From assembly GCA_019637675.1 (NCBI GenBank), contig JAHBVE010000001.1, forward strand, positions 124,001-188,000: 64,000 nucleotides of DNA, in the 5' to 3' direction. The translations under genes were made by a program, and so were the position numbers. Below the pieces are notes generated by a model. It worked only from the letters and a program-made list of their open reading frames with translations. It ran no database searches and was not told the origin of the DNA. This document shows, in pieces, positions 17,998 through 26,206 of the stretch. The stretch is from Anaerolineales bacterium. GTDB taxonomy: Bacteria > Chloroflexota > Anaerolineae > Anaerolineales > UBA11579. Each line of letters opens with the position of its first letter. Position 1 is the stretch's first letter.

Positions 17998-19425
17998 ATG
18001 CGCCTCCCCAAACTCTTCTCCCCCAGCGGCCTCTTCCTCCTCGCCTTCGTCCTGCGCCTCGTCCCCGTCGTCGCCGCCATCAGCCTGCCCATCGGGCTCG
18101 ATGACATGTTCCAGTACGACATGCTCGGCCGCAGCCTCGCCGCCGGCGAAGGCTACCGCTGGTATGCCCAGCCCGATCTCGATCTCATTCGCAGCTACAT
18201 CGACATTGATTTCATCGCCCCGGACTACGATCCGCGCGGTATCGAAACCTCCTTCCGCGCCCCCGCCTATCCCTTCCTGCTCGCCGGCGTCTACACCCTC
18301 AGCGGGCTGGAGTGGCGCCTGTTCGCCGCCCGCTTGGTCAACGCCGCCCTCGGCGCGCTGCTTGCGCCCATGACCTACGCCCTGGCCCGCCGCCTGTTCC
18401 CCGATGATGAGCGCGTGGCCCGCTTCGGCGGGGCGGCGCTGGCCGCCTATCCCATGCTGCTCATCTACCCGCTGGCCCTCGCCACCGAGAATCTTTTCTT
18501 CCCGCTGGTGTTGGGCGGCCTGCTGGCCCTGCTGCGCGCCGCCGAGAAACAACGCGCCCGAGACTGGCTCCTGGCCGGCGCCATCCTGGGCGCGGCCACG
18601 CTGACTCGCTCGGTCATCTTCGCCTTCGCCGGCCTGGCCGGTTTGTGGATCTGGTTCGGCCTGCGCAACTTCCGAGCCGCGCTGCTCTACGGCCTGGCCG
18701 TGTTCGCCCTCGTGCTGCCCTGGACCATTCGCAATACCTTGCTCGAAGGCCAGTTCACCTTCGTCGAAAATTCCATGGGCTACAACCTGCACATGGGCTA
18801 CCACCCGCAGGGTACCGGCACCTTCCAGTACGGGATTTCCGTGGAGTTGCTGCCCTATCTCGATGATGGCGAGCGCAACACCCGCGGCACGCAGATGGCG
18901 CTGGGCTATATACAAGATGACCCTGGCCGCGTGCCGTCCTTCATGGCAAGCAAGCTCGGCTACTTCTTCGGGCTCGAGCGGCGTGCCATCAGCTACTTCT
19001 ACACCAACAACTTCTTCGGCAACATTCCCACCGTGCCGCTGGTCGCCGTGTTCCTGCTCTTCACGTTGCCGTTTCCCATCATCAGCACACTCGCCGCAGC
19101 CGGCCTGCCCTTCGTACGCTGGAGTCGCGAACGCATCCTCACCTTGCTGCTCCTCGCCGGCTACATCCTTCCCCACATCCTGCTCATGGCCGAAGACCGC
19201 TTCCACCTTGCCATCCTGCCGGTGTTGGCCGTCTATGCCGGCCATGCCTGGACGCAACGCCGCGAGCTCGTTGCTGCCGCCCGCCGCAGCCTGCCGCAGG
19301 CGCTGGCTGCCGCGCTGCTGGTCGGCCTGCTGTGGTTGAATTGGGGTCTGGAGCTCCACCGCGACTCGGCCAAACTGGCCCAACTCTTCGGGCCAGACGG
19401 CAACCGGGCGGGCTTCTCCTACTGA
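17998..19425 (+). CDS. Glycosyltransferase family 39-like integral membrane protein
   Basis: This 475-residue polytopic protein starts at ATG 17998 (MRLPKLFSPSGLF), with about a dozen hydrophobic helices. An early loop carries DDMFQYDMLGRSLAAGEGYRW, with the acidic residues expected of polyprenyl-phosphate-dependent transferases, and FRAPAYPFLLAGVYTLSG follows as in the PMT/ArnT-like superfamily. Such enzymes move a sugar from a lipid carrier onto protein or glycolipid outside the membrane. Substrate is unknown. A CPBP gene follows after one base. Confidence 0.8.
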   Translation: MRLPKLFSPSGLFLLAFVLRLVPVVAAISLPIGLDDMFQYDMLGRSLAAGEGYRWYAQPDLDLIRSYIDIDFIAPDYDPRGIETSFRAPAYPFLLAGVYTLSGLEWRLFAARLVNAALGALLAPMTYALARRLFPDDERVARFGGAALAAYPMLLIYPLALATENLFFPLVLGGLLALLRAAEKQRARDWLLAGAILGAATLTRSVIFAFAGLAGLWIWFGLRNFRAALLYGLAVFALVLPWTIRNTLLEGQFTFVENSMGYNLHMGYHPQGTGTFQYGISVELLPYLDDGERNTRGTQMALGYIQDDPGRVPSFMASKLGYFFGLERRAISYFYTNNFFGNIPTVPLVAVFLLFTLPFPIISTLAAAGLPFVRWSRERILTLLLLAGYILPHILLMAEDRFHLAILPVLAVYAGHAWTQRRELVAAARRSLPQALAAALLVGLLWLNWGLELHRDSAKLAQLFGPDGNRAGFSY

Positions 19426-19426
19426 C

Positions 19427-20044
19427 ATGAAAAAACTCTTCGATTTCAACGTAAAGTTTGACCGCGAGGTGGTGGCCCTCACCATCGTCAGCACGCTCCT
19501 GCTCATGATCGATTACTACGAGCGCCTGACGCCCATCAAGGTCATCGACCGCGTGGCGCTCTACCTCATCATCCCGCTCGGCGTCATCATCTTCGCCTTC
19601 CGCCGCCCGGTGGGCGAGTACGGCTTCCAACTGGGCGATTGGCGCGCCGGCCTGGCCCTCACCGGCCTGGTGGTCGCCATCGGCGCGCCTATCCTCTGGT
19701 ATGTCGGCCGCAACGACCCTGCCATGGTGGCCTATTACGCCCACCAAAGCGGCCCAGCCGCCGCCATTTACACCTTTCTGGACCTCATCGGCTGGGAATT
19801 CTTCTTCCGGGGCTTCCTGCTCTTCGGCTACGGCCGCTTTTTCGGGGCCAATGCCCTCTGGCTGGCCTCAGCGCCGTTCGCCCTGGCCCACATCAGCAAA
19901 CCGGCTGTGGAGACCTATTCGACCCTGTTCGGGGGCGTGCTTTTCGGCCTCGTGGCCTGGCGCACCCGCTCTTTCCTGTACCCCTTCCTCATTCATTGGT
20001 TCGTTTCCACCTTCACTATCTATGCGGCGGCCAGCTTGCGCTAG
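19427..20044 (+). CDS. CPBP family intramembrane protease-like protein
   Basis: This 205-residue membrane protein has about six helices. Motif 1 is GWEFFFRGFLLFGYGRFFG, where the usual EExxxR has become WExxxR. Motif 2 is FALAHISKPAVE and the C-terminus is FLYPFLIHWFVSTF with the expected His. The family includes CAAX-processing and bacteriocin-immunity proteins. Loss of the first Glu leaves proteolysis uncertain. It starts one base after the GT39 stop, so the two are co-translated. Confidence 0.75.
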   Translation: MKKLFDFNVKFDREVVALTIVSTLLLMIDYYERLTPIKVIDRVALYLIIPLGVIIFAFRRPVGEYGFQLGDWRAGLALTGLVVAIGAPILWYVGRNDPAMVAYYAHQSGPAAAIYTFLDLIGWEFFFRGFLLFGYGRFFGANALWLASAPFALAHISKPAVETYSTLFGGVLFGLVAWRTRSFLYPFLIHWFVSTFTIYAAASLR

Positions 20045-20050
20045 GCATGG

Positions 20051-20080
20051 TTGACAGTTCCTGCCTAATGCTCGTATAAT
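20051..20080 (+). promoter_or_regulatory. Consensus sigma-70-like promoter of rplU operon
   Basis: TTGACA (20051-20056) and TATAAT (20075-20080) are both perfect, with an 18-base spacer. The start of transcription should lie near 20087, giving a leader of about 98 bases before rplU. This is the strongest promoter seen in the window. Confidence 0.88.
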
Positions 20081-20086
20081 AGTCGC

Positions 20087-20171
20087 CGCTCTACTGGTAG
20101 GGCTCCGCGCATGGCGCGGTATCTGCCCCGGCAGACTTTGCTGGGGCTTAATTTTGAAAATTTTTGACCTC
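20087..20171 (+). ncRNA. Structured leader of rplU-rpmA mRNA
   Basis: Two hairpins are visible: CCGCGC-ATG-GCGCGG (20105-20119) and GCCCCGGCA-GACTT-TGCTGGGGC (20125-20147). The second is followed by TTAATTTTGAAAATTTTT, a discontinuous T-rich tract that could act as an attenuator. The Shine-Dalgarno GGAG is at 20172-20175. Autoregulation by L21 or L27 through this leader is inferred. Confidence 0.5.
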
Positions 20172-20184
20172 GGAGACGTTGTAG

Positions 20185-20649
20185 ATGCGTTACGCAATTA
20201 TTGAGAGCGGCGGCAAGCAGTACAAAGCCGTTGAAGGTGAAACCATTGAAGTCGATCTGATTGCCGAAGAAACCGGCAAGCAGATCGAAATTGGGCAGGT
20301 ATTGCTGGTCTCCGATGGTGACAACATTCTGGTGGGCACGCCCGCCGTGGCTGGCGCCACGGTAGCCGCCACCGTGGTGGATGACACTGCTGGCCCCAAG
20401 ATCGTGGTCTTCAAGTACAAGCCCAAGATCCGCTACCGCGTGCGCACTGGCCACCGCCAGAAGCTGACCCGCCTGATGATCGATAGCATCGACATCGCCG
20501 GCGAGACCCGTAACAAGCCCGCCAAGCAGGAAGCGGCCCCCAAGGCCGCCGCCAAGCGCAAGCCGGCCAAGAAAGCCGCCACCAAGACGGCGGCCAAGAA
20601 AACGGCAACCAAGAAGACTGCGGCCAAGAAGACCGCCAAGAAGAAATAA
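20185..20649 (+). CDS. rplU: 50S ribosomal protein L21 with Lys/Ala-rich tail
   Basis: Residues 1-103 are a standard L21: [19 protein letters not shown] at the start, and the C-terminal [14 protein letters not shown] and LTRLMIDSI segments. A further 50 residues are almost only Lys, Ala, Thr and Pro, in histone-like repeats such as [19 protein letters not shown]. The tail is probably disordered and binds rRNA. L27 follows after 19 bases, the usual pairing. GGAG lies 9 bases before the ATG. Confidence 0.96.
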   Translation: MRYAIIESGGKQYKAVEGETIEVDLIAEETGKQIEIGQVLLVSDGDNILVGTPAVAGATVAATVVDDTAGPKIVVFKYKPKIRYRVRTGHRQKLTRLMIDSIDIAGETRNKPAKQEAAPKAAAKRKPAKKAATKTAAKKTATKKTAAKKTAKKK

Positions 20650-20668
20650 TTTTTGGAGTAGATGACAG

Positions 20669-20932
20669 ATGGCACATAAAAAGGGCGGCGGTTCCAGCCG
20701 CAACGGACGAGACAGCCACTCCCAGCGCCTGGGCGTGAAGAAGTTTGGCGGCGAGCAGGTCAAGGCCGGCAACATTCTGGTGCGCCAGCGCGGCACCAAG
20801 ATCCACCCCGGCCAGAACGTTGGCCTGGGCAAGGACCACACCATCTTCGCCACCATTGATGGCCAGGTCGTGTTCGACACCGTAGCCAAGGGCCGCAAGC
20901 GCGTCAGCGTGCAGCCCGTCGAGGCCAAGTAA
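20669..20932 (+). CDS. rpmA: 50S ribosomal protein L27
   Basis: The 87-residue protein starts [19 protein letters not shown] and has [20 protein letters not shown]. The N-terminus matches the mature form that reaches the peptidyl-transferase centre, without the cleaved leader seen in Firmicutes. Length is normal. Confidence 0.97.
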   Translation: MAHKKGGGSSRNGRDSHSQRLGVKKFGGEQVKAGNILVRQRGTKIHPGQNVGLGKDHTIFATIDGQVVFDTVAKGRKRVSVQPVEAK

Positions 20933-20976
20933 ATATCAATTGAAGCGCCGCAGCACGGGCGTTGAAAGGAAACACA

Positions 20977-21465
20977 ATGAAGGCTGAGATCCACCCGAAA
21001 TACTACGCAGACGCCAAAGTCATCTGCGCTTGCGGCAACAGCTGGACCACCGGCTCCACCAAGGCCGAGATTCGCGTAGACATTTGCTCCAACTGCCACC
21101 CCTTCTACACCGGTGAGCAGCGCATTGTCGACACCGAAGGCCAGGTTGACCGCTTCTACAAGCGTCTGGAAGTGCGCACCGAGTACAAGAAGACTCGCGA
21201 TGCCGCTCAGGCCGCCAAGACCTCGCCCACGCGCCCGCTGGCTGAGTTCGAGCTGACCAAGAAGACCCTCGAGGCCTACAAGGCCGCCGGTCTTGAGACC
21301 GCCGGCCAGTTCATCGAGAAGCTGCAGGAGGGCGACGCCGCCCTGCTGGCGCTGGATGGCGTTGGCCGCAAAGGTTTGGCCGACACCAAGAAGGCCCTCA
21401 AACGCGCCGGCTTTGCCCTGCCCGAAAGCGCAGAAGCCGAGCCGGAAGCTGAAGCGGCTGAATAA
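20977..21465 (+). CDS. rpmE: 50S ribosomal protein L31 fused to a helix-hairpin-helix (RpoA-CTD-like) domain
   Basis: Residues 1-68 are a zinc-binding L31 ([34 protein letters not shown]) with all four Cys. The chain continues for about 94 more residues to 162, where ordinary L31 stops near 70. Residues about 90-150 read [18 protein letters not shown], then TAGQFIEKL, then [20 protein letters not shown], closely resembling the C-terminal domain of RNA polymerase alpha. The tail is acidic. ATG 20977 is set by AAAGGA at 20965-20970. A terminator follows. The fused domain's role is unknown. Confidence 0.9.
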   Translation: MKAEIHPKYYADAKVICACGNSWTTGSTKAEIRVDICSNCHPFYTGEQRIVDTEGQVDRFYKRLEVRTEYKKTRDAAQAAKTSPTRPLAEFELTKKTLEAYKAAGLETAGQFIEKLQEGDAALLALDGVGRKGLADTKKALKRAGFALPESAEAEPEAEAAE

Positions 21466-21480
21466 GTAACGTAGACTCAA

Positions 21481-21511
21481 AAGCGCTCCCACACGGGAGC
21501 GCTTTTTGTTT
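21481..21511 (+). terminator. Intrinsic terminator of the rplU-rpmA-rpmE operon
   Basis: AAGCGCTCCC-ACAC-GGGAGCGCTT forms a perfect 10-base stem followed by TTTGTTT, 15 bases after the rpmE stop. Confidence 0.93.
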
Positions 21512-21551
21512 AAAACTTACCGCGCATGTGGCAAGCCGCATGGAGTTGCTC

Positions 21552-21557
21552 TACAAT
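21552..21557 (+). promoter_or_regulatory. -10 box for tdk-hpt
   Basis: TACAAT lies 54 bases before the tdk ATG. GAGG just before the ATG supplies a ribosome site, so this operon has a normal leader. Confidence 0.4.
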
Positions 21558-21611
21558 AGAACCCAAGCCACGGTTTGTGGCGCACTCCCTTCACGATCTT
21601 GCTGAGGTGCA

Positions 21612-22181
21612 ATGGAAGCCCAAACCGGTTCGCTCGAAGTCATCACGGGGTCAATGTTTTGCGGCAAGTCAGATGAGCTGATCCGCCGTCTGCGCCGCGC
21701 CAAGATCGCCAAGCAACACATCCAGGTTTTCAAGCCCGCCCTCGACAATCGCTATGCCGAGAGCAAAGTGGTCTCGCACGCCGGCAACGAGTTCGACGCT
21801 GTTGCCATCGAGAAAGCCGCCGACATCCGCGCCCAACTGCAGCCGGCCACCACCGTGGTGGGCATTGACGAAGCCCAGTTCCTGGATGAGGAGATCGTTG
21901 CGGTCGTGAACTACCTTGCCGACAGCGGCATCCGCGTCATCGTCGCCGGCCTGGATACCGACTTCCGCGGCGAGCCCTTCGGCAGCATGCCGGTCCTCAC
22001 CGCCCAGGCTGAGCGGGTGGACAAGCTGCATGCCATCTGCATGACCTGCGGGCGGGATGCCAGCCGCACCCAGCGCCTGGTGAACGGCCGCCCTGCCAAT
22101 TACAATGACCCCATCGTCATCGTCGGCGCTTCAGAAATGTACGAAGCCCGCTGCCGAACCCATCACCAGGTGCCCAACTAA
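21612..22181 (+). CDS. tdk: Thymidine kinase
   Basis: This 189-residue type II thymidine kinase phosphorylates thymidine in the salvage pathway. It has the P-loop [11 protein letters not shown], the DEAQF motif with catalytic Glu, the lid-region [12 protein letters not shown], and a structural zinc site from [13 protein letters not shown] and RCRTHH. Hpt, three bases downstream, makes a small nucleoside/base salvage operon. Confidence 0.96.
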   Translation: MEAQTGSLEVITGSMFCGKSDELIRRLRRAKIAKQHIQVFKPALDNRYAESKVVSHAGNEFDAVAIEKAADIRAQLQPATTVVGIDEAQFLDEEIVAVVNYLADSGIRVIVAGLDTDFRGEPFGSMPVLTAQAERVDKLHAICMTCGRDASRTQRLVNGRPANYNDPIVIVGASEMYEARCRTHHQVPN

Positions 22182-22184
22182 CCC

Positions 22185-22754
22185 ATGCCCCAGCTCCCGC
22201 CGCCCTACACTGACCTGCTGTCCGAGGTGCTCATCACCCAAGACGAGCTGCAAGCCCGCATCCAGGAACTTGGCGCCCAGATCAGCCAGGATTATGCCGG
22301 GCAGGATTTGGTGCTCATTTGCATTCTACGCGGTGGGGTCATGTTCCTCACCGATCTCGTGCGCCACATCAGCACCCCGCACATGATGGACTTCATGGCC
22401 GTGTCGTCCTACGGCGCCGGGGCGCGGGAGAGCAGCGGCCAGGTGCGCATCACCATGGATCTGAGCATGGACATTGCCGGGCGCAATGTGCTGCTGGTCG
22501 AGGATATTGTCGACAGCGGCAACACCATCGCCTCGGTGCTGGCCCTGTTGCAGGCCCGCCAGCCGGCCAGCCTCAAAGTCTGCAGCCTGCTCGACAAGCC
22601 AGAGCTACGCCAGACCGAAGTGTCGATCGATTACACCGGCTTCGTCATCCCCACCAAGTTCGTCTTCGGCTATGGCCTTGACCTTGACGAGTACTATCGC
22701 AACCTGCCCTTCATCGGCGTCGTGGATACGGCCAAGTACAAGCCCACCGAATAA
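22185..22754 (+). CDS. hpt: Hypoxanthine phosphoribosyltransferase
   Basis: This 189-residue type I phosphoribosyltransferase carries the PRPP motif VLLVEDIVDSGNTI, an N-terminal LICILRGGVMFLTDLVRHI and the family loop SSYGAGARESSGQVRI. It converts hypoxanthine or guanine to the nucleotide. Length matches HPRTs. Location beside tdk fits salvage. Confidence 0.94.
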   Translation: MPQLPPPYTDLLSEVLITQDELQARIQELGAQISQDYAGQDLVLICILRGGVMFLTDLVRHISTPHMMDFMAVSSYGAGARESSGQVRITMDLSMDIAGRNVLLVEDIVDSGNTIASVLALLQARQPASLKVCSLLDKPELRQTEVSIDYTGFVIPTKFVFGYGLDLDEYYRNLPFIGVVDTAKYKPTE

Positions 22755-22778
22755 GCCCTGCGCAGCCTCAGCTGCGGC

Positions 22779-22784
22779 TACACT
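22779..22784 (+). promoter_or_regulatory. Likely -10 box of cca
   Basis: TACACT ends 8 bases before ATG 22793 with no Shine-Dalgarno between. Confidence 0.4.
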
Positions 22785-22792
22785 ATTAAGAG

Positions 22793-24271
22793 ATGAGTGC
22801 CCCGCAACTGCCGCCCCTGGTGCAGCAAGTCCGCGCCGCCGTGCCGCCTGAGCAGCCGCTCTACCTGGTCGGCGGCGCCGTGCGCGACCTGCTACTGGCC
22901 CGCGCCGTGCACGACCTCGATTTTGTGGTGCCTGGCCGCGCCATCCCGCTGGCCCGCAAAGTGGCCGATGCGCTGGGCGGCAGCTTCTATCCGCTCGACA
23001 GCGAGCGGGATGCCGGCCGCGTGCTGCTGCCCCAGCAGCACGCCGCGCTCGACTTCGTGGCCATGCAGGGCGCCACCCTGGAGGAAGACCTGGGCGGGCG
23101 TGACTTCACCATCAACGCCATGGCGCTCAGTCTGCACGACGCCGCCCTGCATGACCCGCTGGGCGGCGCAGCCGACCTGCGCGCCAGGCGCCTGCGCATG
23201 GCCGGGTCGTTGGCTTTCGCCAACGACCCCGTACGCATATTGCGCGCCGTGCGCATGGCGGCGGCCTTTGGCTTGCAGATCGAGCCGGAGACCCGCGCCG
23301 CGCTGCGCGCCGCCGTGCCGCAGCTAGGCCAGGTCTCGCCGGAGCGCCTGCGCGACGAAGTGTTCCGCCTCCTGCTGGCGCCCAAACCCGCCACCTCACT
23401 GCGCGCCCTGGATATGTTCGGCGCGCTGTCGGTACTGTTCCCCGAGCTTGAGCCGCTCAAGGGTCTCGTACAATCCCCGCCGCACATCTACGATGTGTGG
23501 GATCACAGCCTGCACGTCGTAGACAAGCTCGGCGTGGTGTTTAGCGCGCTGGATGAGAACTATCCCGCAGAAGGGGTGGGGGAGTTGGTCAGCGGGCTGA
23601 CCGTGCTGCGCCTGGGGCGCTACCGCAGCCAGATCAGCCCGCACCTGGCCGCCGAGCTGGTGCCCGGCCGCCCCCGCCGCGGCCTGCTGCTGCTGGCCGC
23701 CTTGCTGCACGATGCCGGCAAGGCGCTCACTCGCACCGTCGATACCAACGGGCGCATCCGCTTCTTCGAGCATGAAGCCCGCGGCGCCGAGCTGATCGAG
23801 GCTCGGGCGCAGGCCCTGCGCCTCAGCAGCGACGAAACCGAACTCCTGCGCACCATCGTGGCGCACCACATGCGCCCGTTCCTGCTCACGCATACCGGCA
23901 AGCCGCCTAGCCGCCGCGCCATCTATCGCTACTTCCGCGATGCCGGCGCCGCTGGCGTGGATATTTGCCTGCTCTCGCTGGCTGACCAGCTGGGCAAGCG
24001 CGGCGCCGAGCTCGACGAGAAGGAACTGAGCGCCACACTGGATACTTTGCGCGCCCTGCTGGAGGGCTACTACGAGCTGGCCGATGAGATCGTCTCGCCG
24101 CCCGTCTTGCTCAATGGCAATGACCTGATGAACGAGCTGGGCCTCAAGCCAGGCCGCAAAGTGGGCGAGATCCTGGAGGCCTTGCGCGAAGCCCAGGCCA
24201 TGGGCAAGGTGCCGGATCGCGCAGCGGCCTTGGCCTTCGCCCGCCAGCGCGTCCGCGCCGGCCGGAATTAA
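22793..24271 (+). CDS. cca: CCA tRNA nucleotidyltransferase / poly(A) polymerase family with HD domain
   Basis: This 492-residue class II nucleotidyltransferase has LVGGAVRDLLL (about 24-34), the metal-binding HDLDFVV, GRDFTINAMAL, DPLGGAADLRARRLR and NDPVRILRAVRMAAAFG. The C-terminal half carries an HD phosphohydrolase domain (LLHDAGKALTR with later IVAHHMRP). The family adds or repairs the CCA end of tRNA, or adds A residues; which of these it does is not certain from sequence. Confidence 0.9.
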   Translation: MSAPQLPPLVQQVRAAVPPEQPLYLVGGAVRDLLLARAVHDLDFVVPGRAIPLARKVADALGGSFYPLDSERDAGRVLLPQQHAALDFVAMQGATLEEDLGGRDFTINAMALSLHDAALHDPLGGAADLRARRLRMAGSLAFANDPVRILRAVRMAAAFGLQIEPETRAALRAAVPQLGQVSPERLRDEVFRLLLAPKPATSLRALDMFGALSVLFPELEPLKGLVQSPPHIYDVWDHSLHVVDKLGVVFSALDENYPAEGVGELVSGLTVLRLGRYRSQISPHLAAELVPGRPRRGLLLLAALLHDAGKALTRTVDTNGRIRFFEHEARGAELIEARAQALRLSSDETELLRTIVAHHMRPFLLTHTGKPPSRRAIYRYFRDAGAAGVDICLLSLADQLGKRGAELDEKELSATLDTLRALLEGYYELADEIVSPPVLLNGNDLMNELGLKPGRKVGEILEALREAQAMGKVPDRAAALAFARQRVRAGRN

Positions 24272-24279
24272 CCCTCATT

Positions 24280-24390
24280 GGGGGTTGCTTCGGGGCTGAA
24301 AGTTGCGTGAAGATGCAACTTTCAGCACTCCTCGCAAAGACGGCTACGTCGTCTTTGCGAGCACGCCACCGGCGTGCGAAGCAATCCCCA
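24280..24390 (-). repeat. Compound palindromic repeat with three nested hairpins
   Basis: Outer arms GGGGTTGCTTCG and CGAAGCAATCCCC enclose GCTGAAAGTTGC/GCAACTTTCAGC, then GCAAAGACG/CGTCTTTGC, then GCACGCC/GGCGTGC. It is the ATTGC family in reverse orientation with two extra inserted hairpins. Confidence 0.75.
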
Positions 24391-24445
24391 AGACGGTTGG
24401 CAAGAACCGGGCCTGAACTCGCAAACGCAGTTCGCGCCGAACAGA

Positions 24446-24451
24446 TAGAAT
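24446..24451 (+). promoter_or_regulatory. -10 box of alr, leaderless arrangement
   Basis: TAGAAT ends 8 bases before ATG 24460. This supports the internal ATG as the true start, since upstream in-frame codons would read through the compound repeat. Confidence 0.55.
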
Positions 24452-24459
24452 TCATCCGC

Positions 24460-25617
24460 ATGCAGATCAGCAATCACCCCACCATCAGCACCAGCGCCGA
24501 CCTGCGTCCCACCCACGTCCAGGTTGACCTGGAGCGCCTGCGCAGCAACCTGCAGGCCATCCAGGCGCACGTGGGCGCCGCCCGGGTCATGCCGATCCTC
24601 AAAGCCAATGCCTATGGGCACGGCCTGGTGCGCGTCGGCCAGTATATGCAGGAGCTGGGCGTGGGCTCGATCGGCGTGGCCTATTTGGAAGAAGGCATCC
24701 TGCTGCGTGAGGCCGGCATCACCACGCCCATTCTGGTGCTGGGCGGCATCCTCGGCAGCCAGGCGCCATTGTTCCTGCAGCACAACCTGACCCTGACTGT
24801 CTCCTCGACCCAGAAGCTGGAGCAGGTTGAGGCGGCCGCGGCCGCCGCTGGCGTCACCGCTCGCGTCCACCTCAAGATCGACACCGGCATGGAGCGCATC
24901 GGCGTGCACTACTACAACGCCGAGAGCCTGCTGGAAGCCACCTTGCACTGCAAGCATGTCGAGGTCGAGGGCATCTTCTCGCACTTCGCCAATTCGGACG
25001 CGGCCGACCTGGCTTCGGCCCGTACGCAGGTCGAGCGCTTTCACGAAGTGCTGCGCTTCTACGAGAAGCGCAGCCTGCCCACGCCGCTGCGCCATATGGC
25101 CAACTCCGGCGCGGTGCTGCAGCTGCCCGAAAGCTGGATGGACATGGTGCGGCCCGGCATCCTGCTATACGGCGTGTACCCCTCCGCTCAGGTGCAGCGT
25201 ACGGTGGCCGTGCAGCCGGCGCTGACCTGGTCTTCGCGCATCGTGTATTTCAAGGTCGTGCAGCCCGGCCACCCGATCAGCTACGGCTCGACTTGGCAGA
25301 GCGACCACCCTGTGCGGGTGGTCACCGTGCCGGTGGGATATGGCGATGGCTACTTCCGCGCCATGTCTGGCAAAGCCCAGGTGCTCATCAAGGGCAAGCG
25401 CTACCCTGTGGTCGGCACCATTTGCATGGACCAGTTCATGGTCAATATCGAAAACGACTCGGCCTACAACGAAGACGAGATCCTCCTGGTGGGCCAGAGC
25501 GAGAACGAGCGCATCACGGTCGAAGACCTGGCGGATTGGGCTGGCACGATCCCCTACGAGATCCTCACCAACATCAACACCCGCGTGCCGCGCGTCTACC
25601 TGCAAGACCAAAAGTAA
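24460..25617 (+). CDS. alr: Alanine racemase
   Basis: This 385-residue PLP enzyme interconverts L- and D-alanine for peptidoglycan. The PLP lysine is K48 in ILKANAYGHG, and the second catalytic base is the tyrosine in ISYGSTWQS. DTGMERIGV, FSHFANSD, PVGYGDGYFRAMSG and GTICMDQFMV are conserved. ATG 24460 is chosen from the -10 box and because the earlier frame is repeat sequence. It indicates that the organism makes a D-Ala-containing wall or D-amino acids. Confidence 0.95.
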   Translation: MQISNHPTISTSADLRPTHVQVDLERLRSNLQAIQAHVGAARVMPILKANAYGHGLVRVGQYMQELGVGSIGVAYLEEGILLREAGITTPILVLGGILGSQAPLFLQHNLTLTVSSTQKLEQVEAAAAAAGVTARVHLKIDTGMERIGVHYYNAESLLEATLHCKHVEVEGIFSHFANSDAADLASARTQVERFHEVLRFYEKRSLPTPLRHMANSGAVLQLPESWMDMVRPGILLYGVYPSAQVQRTVAVQPALTWSSRIVYFKVVQPGHPISYGSTWQSDHPVRVVTVPVGYGDGYFRAMSGKAQVLIKGKRYPVVGTICMDQFMVNIENDSAYNEDEILLVGQSENERITVEDLADWAGTIPYEILTNINTRVPRVYLQDQK

Positions 25618-25632
25618 ACCGCCCGCGGCGGG

Positions 25633-25660
25633 TAGAATACATCTATCCACCATTTGAGGG
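25633..25660 (+). promoter_or_regulatory. -10 box and ribosome site of lspA
   Basis: TAGAAT (25633-25638) is 25 bases before ATG 25664, and GAGGG at 25656-25660 is a normal Shine-Dalgarno. This gene is a useful contrast to its leaderless neighbours. Confidence 0.5.
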
Positions 25661-25663
25661 CAC

Positions 25664-26206
25664 ATGGCATCCACTCCCACCCAACCTCCTATCAACCTGC
25701 GTAGCTATCTTTCCCTGGTGCTGATCTCGGGCAGCATCATCCTGCTCGACCAGCTCACCAAGAACTGGGTGCGCGCCAACCTGGCCTATGGCCAGACCTG
25801 GATGCCGTGGGAGCAGCTGGCGCCCTACGCGCGCATCGTGCATTGGCAGAACACCGGCGCGGCCTTCGGCATGTTCCAGAACGCCGGCGGCATCTTCGCC
25901 GTGCTGGCTGTCCTGGTGGCGGGCATGATCGTGTACTACTTCCCGCGTCTGGAGCCGGGCGATTGGGCCGTGCGCCTGGCGATGAGCCTGCAGTTGGGTG
26001 GGGCGCTCGGCAACCTGATCGACCGTTTGCAGCACGGCCATGTGACCGACTTCATCTCCATTGGCAGCTTCCCGGTGTGGAACATTGCTGATGCCAGCAT
26101 CACCTGCGGCGTGGCCGTGCTGGTGCTCGATCTGCTCTTCAACCGTGAGCGCAGGGAGCAGGCCCACGGCGCGCCTGCCAAGGGCGATGACAAACCCGCC
26201 AACTGA
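25664..26206 (+). CDS. lspA: Lipoprotein signal peptidase
   Basis: This 180-residue membrane aspartyl protease cleaves prolipoprotein signals. It has four hydrophobic helices, the motif DQLTKNWV near the N-terminus, NTGAAFG, and the two catalytic aspartates in GGALGNLIDRL...VTDF and NIADASIT. The product would mature the many lipoproteins seen here. Lgt, the preceding enzyme in the pathway, is at 37873. Confidence 0.96.
   Translation: MASTPTQPPINLRSYLSLVLISGSIILLDQLTKNWVRANLAYGQTWMPWEQLAPYARIVHWQNTGAAFGMFQNAGGIFAVLAVLVAGMIVYYFPRLEPGDWAVRLAMSLQLGGALGNLIDRLQHGHVTDFISIGSFPVWNIADASITCGVAVLVLDLLFNRERREQAHGAPAKGDDKPAN

Noticed and set aside
17862..18104. Small proteins sharing MMIINSYL at both element copies
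   Set aside because: Similarity ends as soon as the shared DNA block ends, the following residues are unrelated, and base changes do not follow a codon pattern.
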